Positions 32,688 to 41,381 of a DNA stretch of 55,058 nucleotides are shown piece by piece (the stretch's first letter is position 1; each line of letters begins with the position of its first letter). The DNA is from Gammaproteobacteria bacterium (GTDB lineage: Bacteria > Pseudomonadota > Gammaproteobacteria > Ga0077536), in contig JAIEQK010000010.1 of the NCBI GenBank assembly GCA_019747795.1, positions 1 to 55,058 of the forward strand, in the 5' to 3' direction. A program made the position numbers and the translations under genes. The notes under the pieces were generated by a model that had not been told where the DNA came from, did not search any database, and saw only the letters and a list, made by a program, of their open reading frames with translations.

Positions 32688-34424
32688 ATGACCGTCGCCT
32701 CCAACTTCGACATCTTCCAATGGAGTGACAAGTACGACACCGGCATCACGCTGGTGGACGAGCAGCACCGCAACCTGGTGCGGCTCCTGAACAAGCTCAT
32801 CGATCACCTGGCGCACCAGGCGGAGCCGCCGGTGCTGCGCGCCGTGCTCGAAGAGCTCGAGAACTACGCGGCGGTGCATTTCCAGGCGGAGGAGGCGCTC
32901 TGGCAGGCGCATTTCGGTGATGACGAGTGGCGCGAGCGTCATCACGCCACCCATGCGGCGTTCATCGCCGAGGTCGAGCGCCGCGCGGCGGAAGACACAC
33001 GGCCGCTAGGCGAGGTGGTCGCAGGCATCGCGTCCTTCCTCACCCATTGGCTCGCCTATCACATCCTCGACGACGACAAGCGCATGGCCAAGGTGGTGCT
33101 CGCCATGCAGCAGGGCGAGACACTGGAGTCGGCCAAGCAGACCGCGCAGGCGCAGATGACCGGCGCGACGCGCGTACTGATCGATGCCCTCATGACCATG
33201 TCCGACTGCCTGGCCCAGCGCACCGTGCAGCTGGTCGACGAGGTCGCGCGGCGCAAGGCGGTGGAGCTCGAACTGGTGGCGGCGACCCGCGCCAAGAGCG
33301 CCTTTCTCGCCAACATGTCCCACGAGATCCGCACACCGATGAACACCATCGTCGGCATGACCCGCCTGTTGCGCGATCGCGGCGGGCTGAACGGCGAGCA
33401 GCGCGAGAAGCTCGATCAGGTCGTGACCGCGTCCGACCACCTGCTGAGCATCGTCAACGACGTGCTCGACCTGTCGAAGATCGAGGCCGGACGTTTCGAT
33501 CTCGAGCTCACGCCCTTCGCGCCCCGCGAACTGCTGGACAAGGCCCGCCTGCTGATCGCCGACCGGCTGCAGGCGCGCGGGCTCGCGTTCCGCATCGAGG
33601 CCGATCCGCTGCCGCCGCTGTTGCGTGGCGACGAGACGCGGCTGTGCCAGATGCTGCTGAACTATCTCGGCAACGCGGTGAAGTTCACCGACCAGGGCGA
33701 GGTGGTGCTGGAGGCGCGCCTGCGCGCCGAGACGGGTGAGGGGCTGCTGCTCGAGTTCGCCGTCACCGACACCGGCTGCGGCATCGAGCCCGCGATCCTG
33801 CCGCGGCTCTTCACCGCGTTCGAGCAGGCCGACAGCAGCGCCACGCGTCGGCACAGCGGCACCGGCCTCGGACTCGCCATCAACGCGCATCTGGCCCGGC
33901 TGATGGACGGCGAGGTGGGTGTTACGTCCACGCTCGGCGAGGGCAGCCGCTTCTGGTTCACCGCGCGCCTGGCCCGCGCGCCGACGCAGACCGCGCCCGC
34001 GCCGCGCGCGCTCGAGTCGGAGACGTCGACCGCGCGCCTCGCGCGCGACCACGCCGGCAAGCGCGTGCTGGTCGCCGAAGACAACGACATCAACCGTTTC
34101 CTGGTGCGCGAGATCCTGGTCGACAGCGGCCTGGAGATCGACTTCGCGAACGATGGGCGACGCGCGCTGGAAGCGGCGCGCGACGCCGACTACGCGCTCA
34201 TCCTGATGGACATGCAGATGCCGGAGATGGACGGCCTGGCCGCGACCCGCGCGATTCGCGCCCTGCCGGGCCATGCGCTTACCCCGATAGTCGCCATGAC
34301 CGGCAACGTCTTCAACGAGGATCGCGCCGCCTGCCTCGCGGCCGGCATGAACGACTTCCTCGCCAAGCCCATCCTGCCCGCCGATCTGCTGGACACCGTG
34401 CTGCGCTGGCTGGACGGCGCCTGA
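32688..34424 (+). CDS. Hemerythrin-histidine kinase-receiver hybrid protein
   Basis: A 578-residue cytosolic sensor. The hemerythrin domain (1-140) keeps the diiron ligands: H27, HxxxE at 64-68, HxxxH at 85-89 and HxxxxD at 125-130. A linker helix leads to HisKA (H212 in MSHEIRTPMN), HATPase (N329 region LNYLGNAVKFT, VTDTGCGIEP, GTGLGLAI) and a C-terminal receiver (phospho-acceptor D508 in LMDMQMPEMDG, K560 in AKPI). Oxygen or redox state at the diiron centre would set kinase activity; no output domain is attached, so it must pass phosphate on or act by binding. It follows the kaiBC/GGDEF-EAL operon on the same strand. Confidence 0.9.
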   Translation: MTVASNFDIFQWSDKYDTGITLVDEQHRNLVRLLNKLIDHLAHQAEPPVLRAVLEELENYAAVHFQAEEALWQAHFGDDEWRERHHATHAAFIAEVERRAAEDTRPLGEVVAGIASFLTHWLAYHILDDDKRMAKVVLAMQQGETLESAKQTAQAQMTGATRVLIDALMTMSDCLAQRTVQLVDEVARRKAVELELVAATRAKSAFLANMSHEIRTPMNTIVGMTRLLRDRGGLNGEQREKLDQVVTASDHLLSIVNDVLDLSKIEAGRFDLELTPFAPRELLDKARLLIADRLQARGLAFRIEADPLPPLLRGDETRLCQMLLNYLGNAVKFTDQGEVVLEARLRAETGEGLLLEFAVTDTGCGIEPAILPRLFTAFEQADSSATRRHSGTGLGLAINAHLARLMDGEVGVTSTLGEGSRFWFTARLARAPTQTAPAPRALESETSTARLARDHAGKRVLVAEDNDINRFLVREILVDSGLEIDFANDGRRALEAARDADYALILMDMQMPEMDGLAATRAIRALPGHALTPIVAMTGNVFNEDRAACLAAGMNDFLAKPILPADLLDTVLRWLDGA

Positions 34425-34434
34425 GCGCCGCCCC

Positions 34435-34866
34435 TCAGCTCATCAGGAAGTGACCCGAGAGGGTGGCTATCGGCCGCTCGGGATCGTCCTGCCAGCAGCT
34501 CGCATGCACGTTGGCCACGCGCCGCCCGAGCTTGGTGACGCGCGCCGCGGCGCGGGTGTCCGCCACGCGGCCGCCGCGCAGGTAGTCGACGGTGATGTTG
34601 ATGGGTTTGGGCAGCGAATCGCTGTCCTGCTCCAGGATCAGCTGCACTATGGCCGCGGTCTCGAGAAACGCGCCGATGAATCCGCCGTGCAGCGCCTGGG
34701 TGAAGGGATTGCCGACGTGGATGCTGCTCGCGGCCAGCGTCAGCAGCATGCCCTGGGGCGACTCGGTGACGGTGATGCCGAGCGCATCGATGTAGGGCAT
34801 GGCCTCGCCGAGACCGCGGTAGTCGCGGCTCTGCCGCGCGGCGCGCAGGGCGTCGATGATGCTCAT
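34435..34866 (-). CDS. Hotdog-fold thioesterase (PaaI-like), second of pair
   Basis: A 143-residue hotdog protein. TQALHGGFIGAFLETAAIVQ (about 57-76) is the hotdog helix, with ITVDYLRGGR on the following strand and LGRRVANVHASCWQDD after it. Members hydrolyse acyl-CoA thioesters. Its start overlaps the stop of the upstream thioesterase gene by four bases; the two are paralogous in fold but clearly divergent in sequence, so they may form a heteromer or act in sequence. Substrate unknown. Confidence 0.8.
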   Translation of the reverse strand: MSIIDALRAARQSRDYRGLGEAMPYIDALGITVTESPQGMLLTLAASSIHVGNPFTQALHGGFIGAFLETAAIVQLILEQDSDSLPKPINITVDYLRGGRVADTRAAARVTKLGRRVANVHASCWQDDPERPIATLSGHFLMS

Positions 34867-35330
34867 GCTTGCGTCGCCTCCTCCTGGACCAAGGTCGTGT
34901 CCTTGATCATGAAGCTCGCCGCGCAGTTCGCGATGGGGTCGTCACGGTCGGCGTGGTAGGCCAGCGCGCGCACGAAACACACGTTGCGCGTGACCTTGTA
35001 GCAGTGCGCCGCGGCGGTCACCGCCATCCCCGGGGTCGCCGGCTTCAGGTAGTCGATGCGCAGATCGAGCGTCGCAATGTTGATGCGCCGCCCGAGCGCC
35101 GCGATCACCGACCAGCCGCCGGCCGAGTCGATCACGGTCGTGATCACCCCGCCGTGCAGCACGCCATTGGTGGCATTGCCGGCGAGGCGCGCCGCATACG
35201 GCACGCGCAGCACCGCGCGCGCGTGTTCGAGATGCACCACCTCGATGCCGAGGAAGCGATTGTGCGGGGATTGGTTCTCCGGGCGGGCGAGTTGCTCGCG
35301 GAGCGCATCGAGGAAGGTGTAGTCGGTCAT
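34863..35330 (-). CDS. Hotdog-fold thioesterase (PaaI-like), first of pair
   Basis: A 155-residue hotdog protein: NATNGVLHGGVITTVIDSAG (68-87) carries the HGG and Asp of PaaI-type thioesterases, followed by LDLRIDYLKPA. The start at 35330 (MTDYTFLDALREQ) was chosen because the longer frame runs through the palindromic repeat at 35357-35439. It is first of a two-gene operon with an ATGA overlap. A function in removing stalled or aromatic acyl-CoAs is the family expectation. Confidence 0.82.
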   Translation of the reverse strand: MTDYTFLDALREQLARPENQSPHNRFLGIEVVHLEHARAVLRVPYAARLAGNATNGVLHGGVITTVIDSAGGWSVIAALGRRINIATLDLRIDYLKPATPGMAVTAAAHCYKVTRNVCFVRALAYHADRDDPIANCAASFMIKDTTLVQEEATQA

Positions 35331-35356
35331 CGTCGGAGTATAGGGCGGCAAGGGGA

Positions 35357-35439
35357 GAATTCGGGGACAGACCACGATTTCATTGAGGCCGTGGTCTGAC
35401 CCTGAACTCGTCTTGAAATCGTGGTCTGTCCCCGAATTC
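35357..35439. repeat. Long inverted repeat, family B (GGGGACAGACCACG), copy 1
   Basis: Perfect 25-base arms at 35357-35381 and 35415-35439 (ends GAATTCGGGGACAG... and ...CTGTCCCCGAATTC) separated by 33 bases that contain another partial half (GTGGTCTGACCC). It lies between the dps stop and the thioesterase start and can serve as a terminator for dps. Confidence 0.9.
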
Positions 35440-35448
35440 GGGGCTGAC

Positions 35449-35961
35449 CTACTCCTCCAACAGGCTGCGCAGCATCCAGGCGGTCTTCTCGTGCACGTCG
35501 AGGCGCTGGGTGAGCAGATCCATGGTCGGCTGGTCGTTGGCCTTTTCCACCGCCGGGAACAGCGAGCGCGCGGTGCGCGCGGTGGCCTCCTGGGCGCTCA
35601 CCAGGTGGCGCACCATGTCGAGCGCCTTGGGCACACCGCCCACTTCCTTGATCGACGCGAGCTTCACGAACTCACCGTAGGTGCCCGGCGCCGGGAAACC
35701 CAGCGCGCGAATGCGCTCGGCGATCAGGTCGAGCGCGGTCCACTGCTCGGTGTATTGCCCCATGAACATGAGATGCAGGGTGTTGAACATCGGGCCGGTG
35801 ACGTTCCAGTGGAAGTTGTGGGTCATCAGGTAGAGCGTGTAGCTGTCCGCCAGCAGATGGGACAGACCGTCGGCAATCTTCTTGCGATCGGCGTCGGAAA
35901 TACCGATGTCGATGCTGGCGCCGGGAGCCTTGCGCGGGGTCGGGAGCTTGTTCTTCGCCAT
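35449..35961 (-). CDS. dps: Dps-type ferritin-like DNA-protection protein
   Basis: A 170-residue Dps/miniferritin. [17 protein letters not shown] gives H51 and H63, and [15 protein letters not shown] gives D78 and E82, the intersubunit ferroxidase residues at the same numbers as in E. coli Dps. The N-terminus is lysine-rich ([14 protein letters not shown]), as in DNA-binding Dps proteins. It oxidises Fe(II) with hydrogen peroxide and stores it in a 12-mer. AGGAGA precedes the ATG. It stands alone, bounded by a family B repeat downstream. Confidence 0.92.
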   Translation of the reverse strand: MAKNKLPTPRKAPGASIDIGISDADRKKIADGLSHLLADSYTLYLMTHNFHWNVTGPMFNTLHLMFMGQYTEQWTALDLIAERIRALGFPAPGTYGEFVKLASIKEVGGVPKALDMVRHLVSAQEATARTARSLFPAVEKANDQPTMDLLTQRLDVHEKTAWMLRSLLEE

Positions 35962-36121
35962 GGTGTGTCTCCTGAGAGTGATCGAGGGGCGCGGCGCATG
36001 GGCCGGCGGTATGGCCTCATCCTAGCAAGGCGCCCCATCCACCCTCTACGCCTATCGCAGGTCGCCGGGTCAGCCGCGCTGCGCTAACCTGCCGGCCTCG
36101 ACACGGTGGAGAAGGGCCTTC

Positions 36122-37324
36122 ATGAGCGGTGCATTGGCGGGCGTCAGGATCATCGATCTGACCACGGTGCTGATGGGGCCTTTCGCGACCCAGCAGCTCG
36201 GCGATCTCGGCGCGGACGTGATCAAGGTCGAGCCGCCGACCGGCGACACCAGCCGCAACGTCGGCCATGCCCGTCATCGCGGCATGGCGAACGGTTTCCT
36301 GCACGTGAACCGCAACAAGCGCGCCATCGTGCTGGACCTGAAGCAGCCGGCCGGACGCGAAGCCCTGCTGCGTCTCTGCGCCGGTGCCGACGTGCTGGTC
36401 TACAACGTGCGGCCGCAGGCCATGGCGCGGCTCCAGTTGACCTATGCCGACGTCGCCGCGGTCAATCCGCGCATTCTCTACGTCGGCATGTTCGGCTACG
36501 GTCAGCGCGGGCCCTACGCGGCCAAGCCGGCCTACGACGACCTCATCCAGGGCGCGGTGGGGATTCCCTCGCTGGTCGCGCGGGTCGGCGACGGTACGCC
36601 GCGCTATGTGCCGGTGACGATGATTGACCGTACCGTCGGTACCGCCGCCGTCGGCCAGATCTGCGCGGCGCTGTTCCAGCGTGAGCGCAGTGGCCAGGGC
36701 CAGTCCATCGAGATCCCGATGTTCGAGACCATGGTGCCCTTCGTGCTCGGCGAGCACCTGTCCGGCGAGACCTTCGATCCGCCGCTGGGCCCGCTCGGCT
36801 ACAGCCGCCTGCTGGCGCGGGAGCGCACGCCCTTCGCGACGCTGGACGGCTACGTATGCGCGCTCATCTACACCGACCAGCACTGGCGCGCGTTCTTTGC
36901 CGCGCTCGGCGAGCCCGAGCGCTTCGCGGCCGATCCGCGCCTTGCAGACATCGGTACCCGCACGCAGCACATCGCCGCGCTCTACGGCATGCTGGCGGAG
37001 ATCCTGCGCACTCGCAGCACCGACGACTGGCTGGCGTTCTTCGATCGCGCCGACATTCCCGCCATGCGCCTGAACACCTTGGAGTCGCTGCAGCACGACC
37101 CGCATCTCGAAGCGATCGGCTTCTTCGAGACCGTCGAACATCCGAGCGAAGGTCGCCTGCGGCAGTTCGGCCACGCCAGCACCTGGTCGGCCACGCCGCC
37201 TTCGACCCGGCGCCTCGCGCCGCGCCTGGGTGAGCACAGCGTGGAGGTGCTGCGCGAGGCGGGGTACGGCGAAGAGGAGATAGCGGCGATGCTCGCCGCC
37301 GGGGTGACGAAGACGGCAGGCTGA
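36122..37324 (+). CDS. CaiB/BaiF (class III) CoA-transferase
   Basis: A 400-residue family III CoA-transferase. VRIIDLTTVLMGPFATQQLG (8-27), GADVIKVEPPTGD, VLDLKQPAGREALLRL and PAYDDLIQGAVG with the likely catalytic D139 follow family order; the C-terminal half has VCALIYTDQHWRAFFAALG. It moves CoA between carboxylic acids. Substrate is unknown and no partner dehydrogenase is adjacent. The ATG at 36122 begins the family N-terminus. It ends 25 bases before an inverted pair of family A repeats. Confidence 0.88.
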   Translation: MSGALAGVRIIDLTTVLMGPFATQQLGDLGADVIKVEPPTGDTSRNVGHARHRGMANGFLHVNRNKRAIVLDLKQPAGREALLRLCAGADVLVYNVRPQAMARLQLTYADVAAVNPRILYVGMFGYGQRGPYAAKPAYDDLIQGAVGIPSLVARVGDGTPRYVPVTMIDRTVGTAAVGQICAALFQRERSGQGQSIEIPMFETMVPFVLGEHLSGETFDPPLGPLGYSRLLARERTPFATLDGYVCALIYTDQHWRAFFAALGEPERFAADPRLADIGTRTQHIAALYGMLAEILRTRSTDDWLAFFDRADIPAMRLNTLESLQHDPHLEAIGFFETVEHPSEGRLRQFGHASTWSATPPSTRRLAPRLGEHSVEVLREAGYGEEEIAAMLAAGVTKTAG

Positions 37325-37349
37325 TTCACGTTCCCTGCAGGTCGGACGT

Positions 37350-37434
37350 GTAGGTCGGACTTCAGTCCGACATTCAATGCCAGGGCCTCAATGACGGCTC
37401 TGGAAAGGGAATGTCGGACTGAAGTCCGACCTAC
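37350..37434. repeat. Inverted pair of REP-like elements (family A, copy 2)
   Basis: Perfect 26-base arms: GTAGGTCGGACTTCAGTCCG... at 37350-37375 and its exact complement at 37409-37434. The 33-base spacer contains GACGGCTCTGGAAAGG, shared in shortened form with copy 3. It sits between two convergent genes (stops at 37324 and 37448). Confidence 0.92.
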
Positions 37435-37447
37435 GAAGATCAGCTGC

Positions 37448-39046
37448 TCAGAACTGGTAGATGAACTGGAACACCGACTCGTGGCGGCTCTGGCCGTTGG
37501 AGTGGCCCCAGAGGTCACCGAGCTGCCAGGGCCCGATCTCCTTGCCGCCGAAACGCCAGAACAGGTTCTGCTGGAAACGCAGCACCACGTGGGTCGAGAG
37601 CAGGTAGTCGACGTAGATCTGGTTGTAGGCGCCGGTCGAGCGGGGGTCGAAGGCAAACACGAAACGCGGCTGCAGCAGGCCGGCGTCGCCGTAGGTGGTC
37701 GAGGCGGAGAAGGTCATCACCACCTCGTCCTGGTCTATTTCGTCGTTGTTCACGCTGAAGAAGCGCCCCGGCTGCACCACGCCGTTCAGGGTCGCGGGCA
37801 GCGCGCTCGAGAGGCCGCGGAAGCTCTCGTCATAGTCCAGCCAGCGGCGCCAGAAGATCTGGCTGGAGAGGAAGATGGTGCGGTCCTTGTTCAGCCACTT
37901 CATCCAGGTCGGACGGTCCGCGGCCAGCATCACCACGCTGCGGCGCGCGGTCTCGAACTGGTCTTGGTTCGGGTCCACCGACAGGGGCGCGCCGGGCGCG
38001 ATGGTGATCGGCACGCCGGTGGTGAAAGTGGTCTCCAGGCGGAACACCGTCTGGGTGTACTTCTCCTCGGAATAGTTGGCGGTGAAGCCGACCAGGTGGT
38101 TGCGCGGGTACTTGGTCTCCACCACCGCGTTCAGCGCGGTCGGCGTCACGCGCGTGAACTCGTTCCTGAACTGCGCGCGCGGGTCGGCCGAGAAGCTGTA
38201 GAAATAATTGAAGCTGAAGTCGACGTTGCCCCACACCGCCTTGAAGCGGAAACCGGCCTGGCCGTTCTCGAGCTTGCGTCCCGGGCGGCCGTCGATGACC
38301 TTGAGATTGAGATCGAGGAGATCGTTGCCAACCAAGGCCGAATTGGGCAGCGCCTGCGCGCCCGGGCCGTACAAAGACCAGGGCTTGTTGGGGTCGGTCT
38401 CGACCACGTTCTGGCGCACATCCCAGGGGATGTACACGACCTCGAGGAAGGACTCCTCGAGCTTGCCAATCTTGCCGATGTCGTACACGCCGCGCGCGGC
38501 CCACAGCGGAATGCGGATGTCTTCCCAGGACTCCCACACCCAGTGCCAGGACAGGTCCAGGGGGTTGATCACATCGAGCGCGCGGAAGTTGTCAGTCTCA
38601 CCCCACACGATCTGCTGCTTGCCTAGCCTGAGCGAGAAGGGCGGCAGCACCAGGTCCAGGTAGGCCTCGCGCACCTTGCCTTCGTGCTGGCGCGGCCCGT
38701 TCTCCCGGCCGATGTAGTCGTCACGGTAGGACTCGCGTATGTCGTAGATCGAGTCGTACACCGCGCGGCCGACGAAGGTGAAGGTCGCTTCTTCCAGCTT
38801 GCCGGTGTTGAAGCGGCCAAAGGCCGTACTGTCCTTCAGGAAGTAGTACTTGCTTTCGATCTGCGCGGTATTGCGCTGCATGATGAACTCGGCGTCGTCC
38901 ATCTGCGGCGTGCGCAGGATGTTCTGCGACTGGACGAAGCCTTCCACCTCGATGTTGTCGTTCAAGGTGATGATGGCGGGCGCGGTGAGCGGCAGGCCGG
39001 TGAGCAAGGCAGCGACTGCCAGCAATCCGTGGCGACGGAGCGTCAT
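37448..39046 (-). CDS. DUF1302 outer-membrane beta-barrel protein
   Basis: A 532-residue exported protein with signal peptide MTLRRHGLLAVAALLTGLPL. Amphipathic strands throughout and the motifs LRLGKQQIVWGETDNFRALD, WVWESWEDIRIPLWAARG and the final aromatic FQFIYQF identify a DUF1302 beta-barrel of the outer membrane. Such proteins pair with DUF1329 proteins and are linked to handling of hydrophobic compounds. ATG 39046 is preferred to an upstream TTG because GGGGAT lies eight bases before it and the signal peptide then starts correctly. The DUF1329 gene is 82 bases upstream on the same strand. Confidence 0.88.
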   Translation of the reverse strand: MTLRRHGLLAVAALLTGLPLTAPAIITLNDNIEVEGFVQSQNILRTPQMDDAEFIMQRNTAQIESKYYFLKDSTAFGRFNTGKLEEATFTFVGRAVYDSIYDIRESYRDDYIGRENGPRQHEGKVREAYLDLVLPPFSLRLGKQQIVWGETDNFRALDVINPLDLSWHWVWESWEDIRIPLWAARGVYDIGKIGKLEESFLEVVYIPWDVRQNVVETDPNKPWSLYGPGAQALPNSALVGNDLLDLNLKVIDGRPGRKLENGQAGFRFKAVWGNVDFSFNYFYSFSADPRAQFRNEFTRVTPTALNAVVETKYPRNHLVGFTANYSEEKYTQTVFRLETTFTTGVPITIAPGAPLSVDPNQDQFETARRSVVMLAADRPTWMKWLNKDRTIFLSSQIFWRRWLDYDESFRGLSSALPATLNGVVQPGRFFSVNNDEIDQDEVVMTFSASTTYGDAGLLQPRFVFAFDPRSTGAYNQIYVDYLLSTHVVLRFQQNLFWRFGGKEIGPWQLGDLWGHSNGQSRHESVFQFIYQF

Positions 39047-39128
39047 GCAAGAGATCCCCAATCTGATGTGAGCGAAGTGCCGCCGCGACGCCGAACCCCC
39101 TCGAGCGTCGCGCCGGGTAGCGGGCGCC

Positions 39129-40442
39129 TCAGCGCCGACCGCTGATCATGTTGCGCAGCGAGTAGTACTGCCGCGCGCGCGCCGAGGAGAACACCCGCTT
39201 GTTGGTGTAGCAGTGCGACATGGTCGCGTGCGGCTTCTTGGCGTTGATGTCGGTCTCGCCGAGGTGCATCAGCACGTGGTGACCGACGCTCTTGTTCCAG
39301 TCCTGCGAGATGTAGGGCGCCTGCTGCGGCGGCTCGTCATCGTAGGATTCCGTGTACTTGAGAAAATGCTGCTGCATGCGCAGCAGCTGATCGTCGGCCT
39401 TGTCGAACGCGAACATCCACAGCGTCCAGAAGTTCTCCGCGTCGATGAACACCACGCGGTGGCTGTAGGGATGGTCCTTGGCCTTGGGCTCGATGAGCAG
39501 CACGTGGGCCTTGCGCACTTCCCAGCGCGCCTTGTTCGGCACCCACAGGTGCGGGCCGCCGAACTCCGGGTTGTCGGCGACGTTGATGGTCGCGACCACG
39601 TTGCGCGTGCCGAGATAGGTCCAGTTGTTCTCGTGGACCTTGCCGCCGAAGCCGTCCATGTCCTCGCGGATCATGTCCATGCCCATCAGCTCGCTGGTGC
39701 GCTCGGAAGCCAGCGTGCGGCGCGGCTTGCGCTGCGCGGGCATGTACAGCCAGCCGGAGTCCTCGCGATCGTGGTCGACGAAGGACACCAGCATGTCCTT
39801 GGCGCCCGCCATGTCGCGCGGCGAGCGGAATTCCATGATCCGCTTGCTCTTCACTTCTTCGTAGCCGGGGACCAGGCATTCGTCGCCCTTGGCATAGGTG
39901 GAATTGACCGCCATGTACTCGAGCTTGCGGTCGAGCTTGCCACCCTCGCCGCGCAGCCAGGTGACCATGGGCATGTCGTAGTCGTTCTGGCCCGGACGCC
40001 ACAGCATGTTCCAGATGACCTTGTAGGCGGCCTGCGGATCGTCCGGGGTCACCTCGGGGAACGGATAGCCGCCGCCGGTGAAGCCCTTCAGCACGCCGCG
40101 ATCGTCCAGCGTGTAGCCGGCCTTGACCGCCTTGCCCCAGGTCGGGGGTGGCGGGTAGTCACCGGGCGCCGCTACCTCCATGTCCATGTCGTCGAAGAAG
40201 TAGTAGGTCCAGGCGGTCCGCGGGATGTAGGCCTCGAGCTGTGCGCGATCCTTGGCGCCGAAGTGCTGGCCGGCGGTCAGGCCCTCGGTCGGCGGGTCGC
40301 CTGCCGCGAGCCAGTCGCGCAGCGCCTGGTAACCCGCGTCGCCATCGGCCTCGGCGGCGGCGGCGAAGAGCAGAGCGCAGAGCGGCGCGAGCCAGCGGCG
40401 CAGCGAAGAACGAGGACTGACACAGGGCGTGGCGATGGACAT
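39129..40442 (-). CDS. DUF1329 exported protein
   Basis: A 437-residue protein with a signal peptide (RRWLAPLCALLFAAAAEA). DUF1329 hallmarks: YPFPEVTPDDPQAAYKVIWN, SGWLYMPAQRKPRRTLASE, VHENNWTYLGTRNVVA, HPYSHRVVFIDAENFWTL and a closing NMISGRR. The fold is thought to be LolB-like, i.e. periplasmic binding or transfer of lipid-like molecules to the outer membrane. It is first of a two-gene operon with the DUF1302 barrel; no RND exporter, often the third partner, is found in the window. Confidence 0.88.
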   Translation of the reverse strand: MSIATPCVSPRSSLRRWLAPLCALLFAAAAEADGDAGYQALRDWLAAGDPPTEGLTAGQHFGAKDRAQLEAYIPRTAWTYYFFDDMDMEVAAPGDYPPPPTWGKAVKAGYTLDDRGVLKGFTGGGYPFPEVTPDDPQAAYKVIWNMLWRPGQNDYDMPMVTWLRGEGGKLDRKLEYMAVNSTYAKGDECLVPGYEEVKSKRIMEFRSPRDMAGAKDMLVSFVDHDREDSGWLYMPAQRKPRRTLASERTSELMGMDMIREDMDGFGGKVHENNWTYLGTRNVVATINVADNPEFGGPHLWVPNKARWEVRKAHVLLIEPKAKDHPYSHRVVFIDAENFWTLWMFAFDKADDQLLRMQQHFLKYTESYDDEPPQQAPYISQDWNKSVGHHVLMHLGETDINAKKPHATMSHCYTNKRVFSSARARQYYSLRNMISGRR

Positions 40443-40617
40443 GGCGTGGGGAACCTCGGCTGACGCTCGAGCGTCTGGCAGTCGGCCGACGGTGGGCGCA
40501 AGCATGGCCGGCGTTCACTGTCGGTGGGGTCGAGCGCGAAAAGTAATTAGCTAATGCGATCTTACGCGGGCGGCCATGTTCACGGTTACCCCACTTCGCG
40601 GGTAAAGCGACGTCGCC

Positions 40618-41259
40618 TCACGGACGATAGCGCCGCGCCGGATCTTCGAACCAGGCGAGCAGTGCGCGCAGGCGCGCGGCGAGCGCAGGCGCCGTGTGGG
40701 GCGGATCGAACAGCGCGACGATGTGCAGGTTGGGACCGATGAGCACGAAGTGGGCGGAATGCTCGTACCACCACTGCGCCGGGTCGTCAGCCGACAGACG
40801 CGTATAGCGCATGTCGAGCTGGGTCGTGAGGTAGTGGAGCCGCGCGGGCGGCGCGGTCGCGGCGCGAAAGGCGGGATCGAAATGCCCGACGTACTGGGCG
40901 AGCCGCGTCGGGGTGTCGCGCTCGGCATCCACCGACACGAACACCACCTGGCCCCTGGCGCGCCAGGGCGCCAGGTCGGCCAGCGCGGCGCTGGTCGCGG
41001 CCAGCGTCTCGAGCGTCGTCGGGCAGACGTCAGGACAGTGGGTATAGCCCAGGAACACCAGCGACCAGTGGTCGCGCAGCGTCTCCAGGTCGAGCGCGCC
41101 GCCGCGCGCGTCGTCCAGCGCGAAGGGCTGCAATTCGGGCTGGCCAGGCCACAGCAGGCCGGGATCGTCAGGCGGCCCGGCGTTCCGTGCGGCGCCCAGG
41201 AGGAAGCCGAGCACGGCGAGCACCCAGGCGAGACACAGCGGGACGGCGAGGTGACGCAT
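40618..41259 (-). CDS. SCO1/SenC family copper-binding thioredoxin-fold protein
   Basis: A 213-residue protein anchored by an N-terminal helix (CLAWVLAVLGFLLGA). The thioredoxin fold carries CPDVC (C75, C79) after LVFLGYTH and the third copper ligand H167 in YEHSAH. SCO proteins deliver copper to cytochrome oxidase CuA or act as periplasmic thiol-redox proteins. No cytochrome oxidase genes lie here; the divergent gene encodes a His-rich outer-membrane protein followed by a TlpA-type thioredoxin, which suggests a metal or redox role. A perfect 10-base palindrome ATTAGCTAAT (40546-40555) lies downstream. Confidence 0.88.
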   Translation of the reverse strand: MRHLAVPLCLAWVLAVLGFLLGAARNAGPPDDPGLLWPGQPELQPFALDDARGGALDLETLRDHWSLVFLGYTHCPDVCPTTLETLAATSAALADLAPWRARGQVVFVSVDAERDTPTRLAQYVGHFDPAFRAATAPPARLHYLTTQLDMRYTRLSADDPAQWWYEHSAHFVLIGPNLHIVALFDPPHTAPALAARLRALLAWFEDPARRYRP

Positions 41260-41381
41260 GGTGGGTGATCATAGCCGCAGGCGCGCCCGAGCCCTGCGAC
41301 AATTTGTCGCATTCTCGCTGACGCACCGAGCGGCCTAAGCTCCCGCCGTCGTTCATCCCCCCGACCCGGATCCACATACCG

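Noticed and set aside
40546-40555. ATTAGCTAAT palindrome as a regulator site
   Set aside because: It lies downstream of the SCO1 stop and upstream of the DUF1329 leader without any promoter-like element; a 10-base palindrome can arise by chance.
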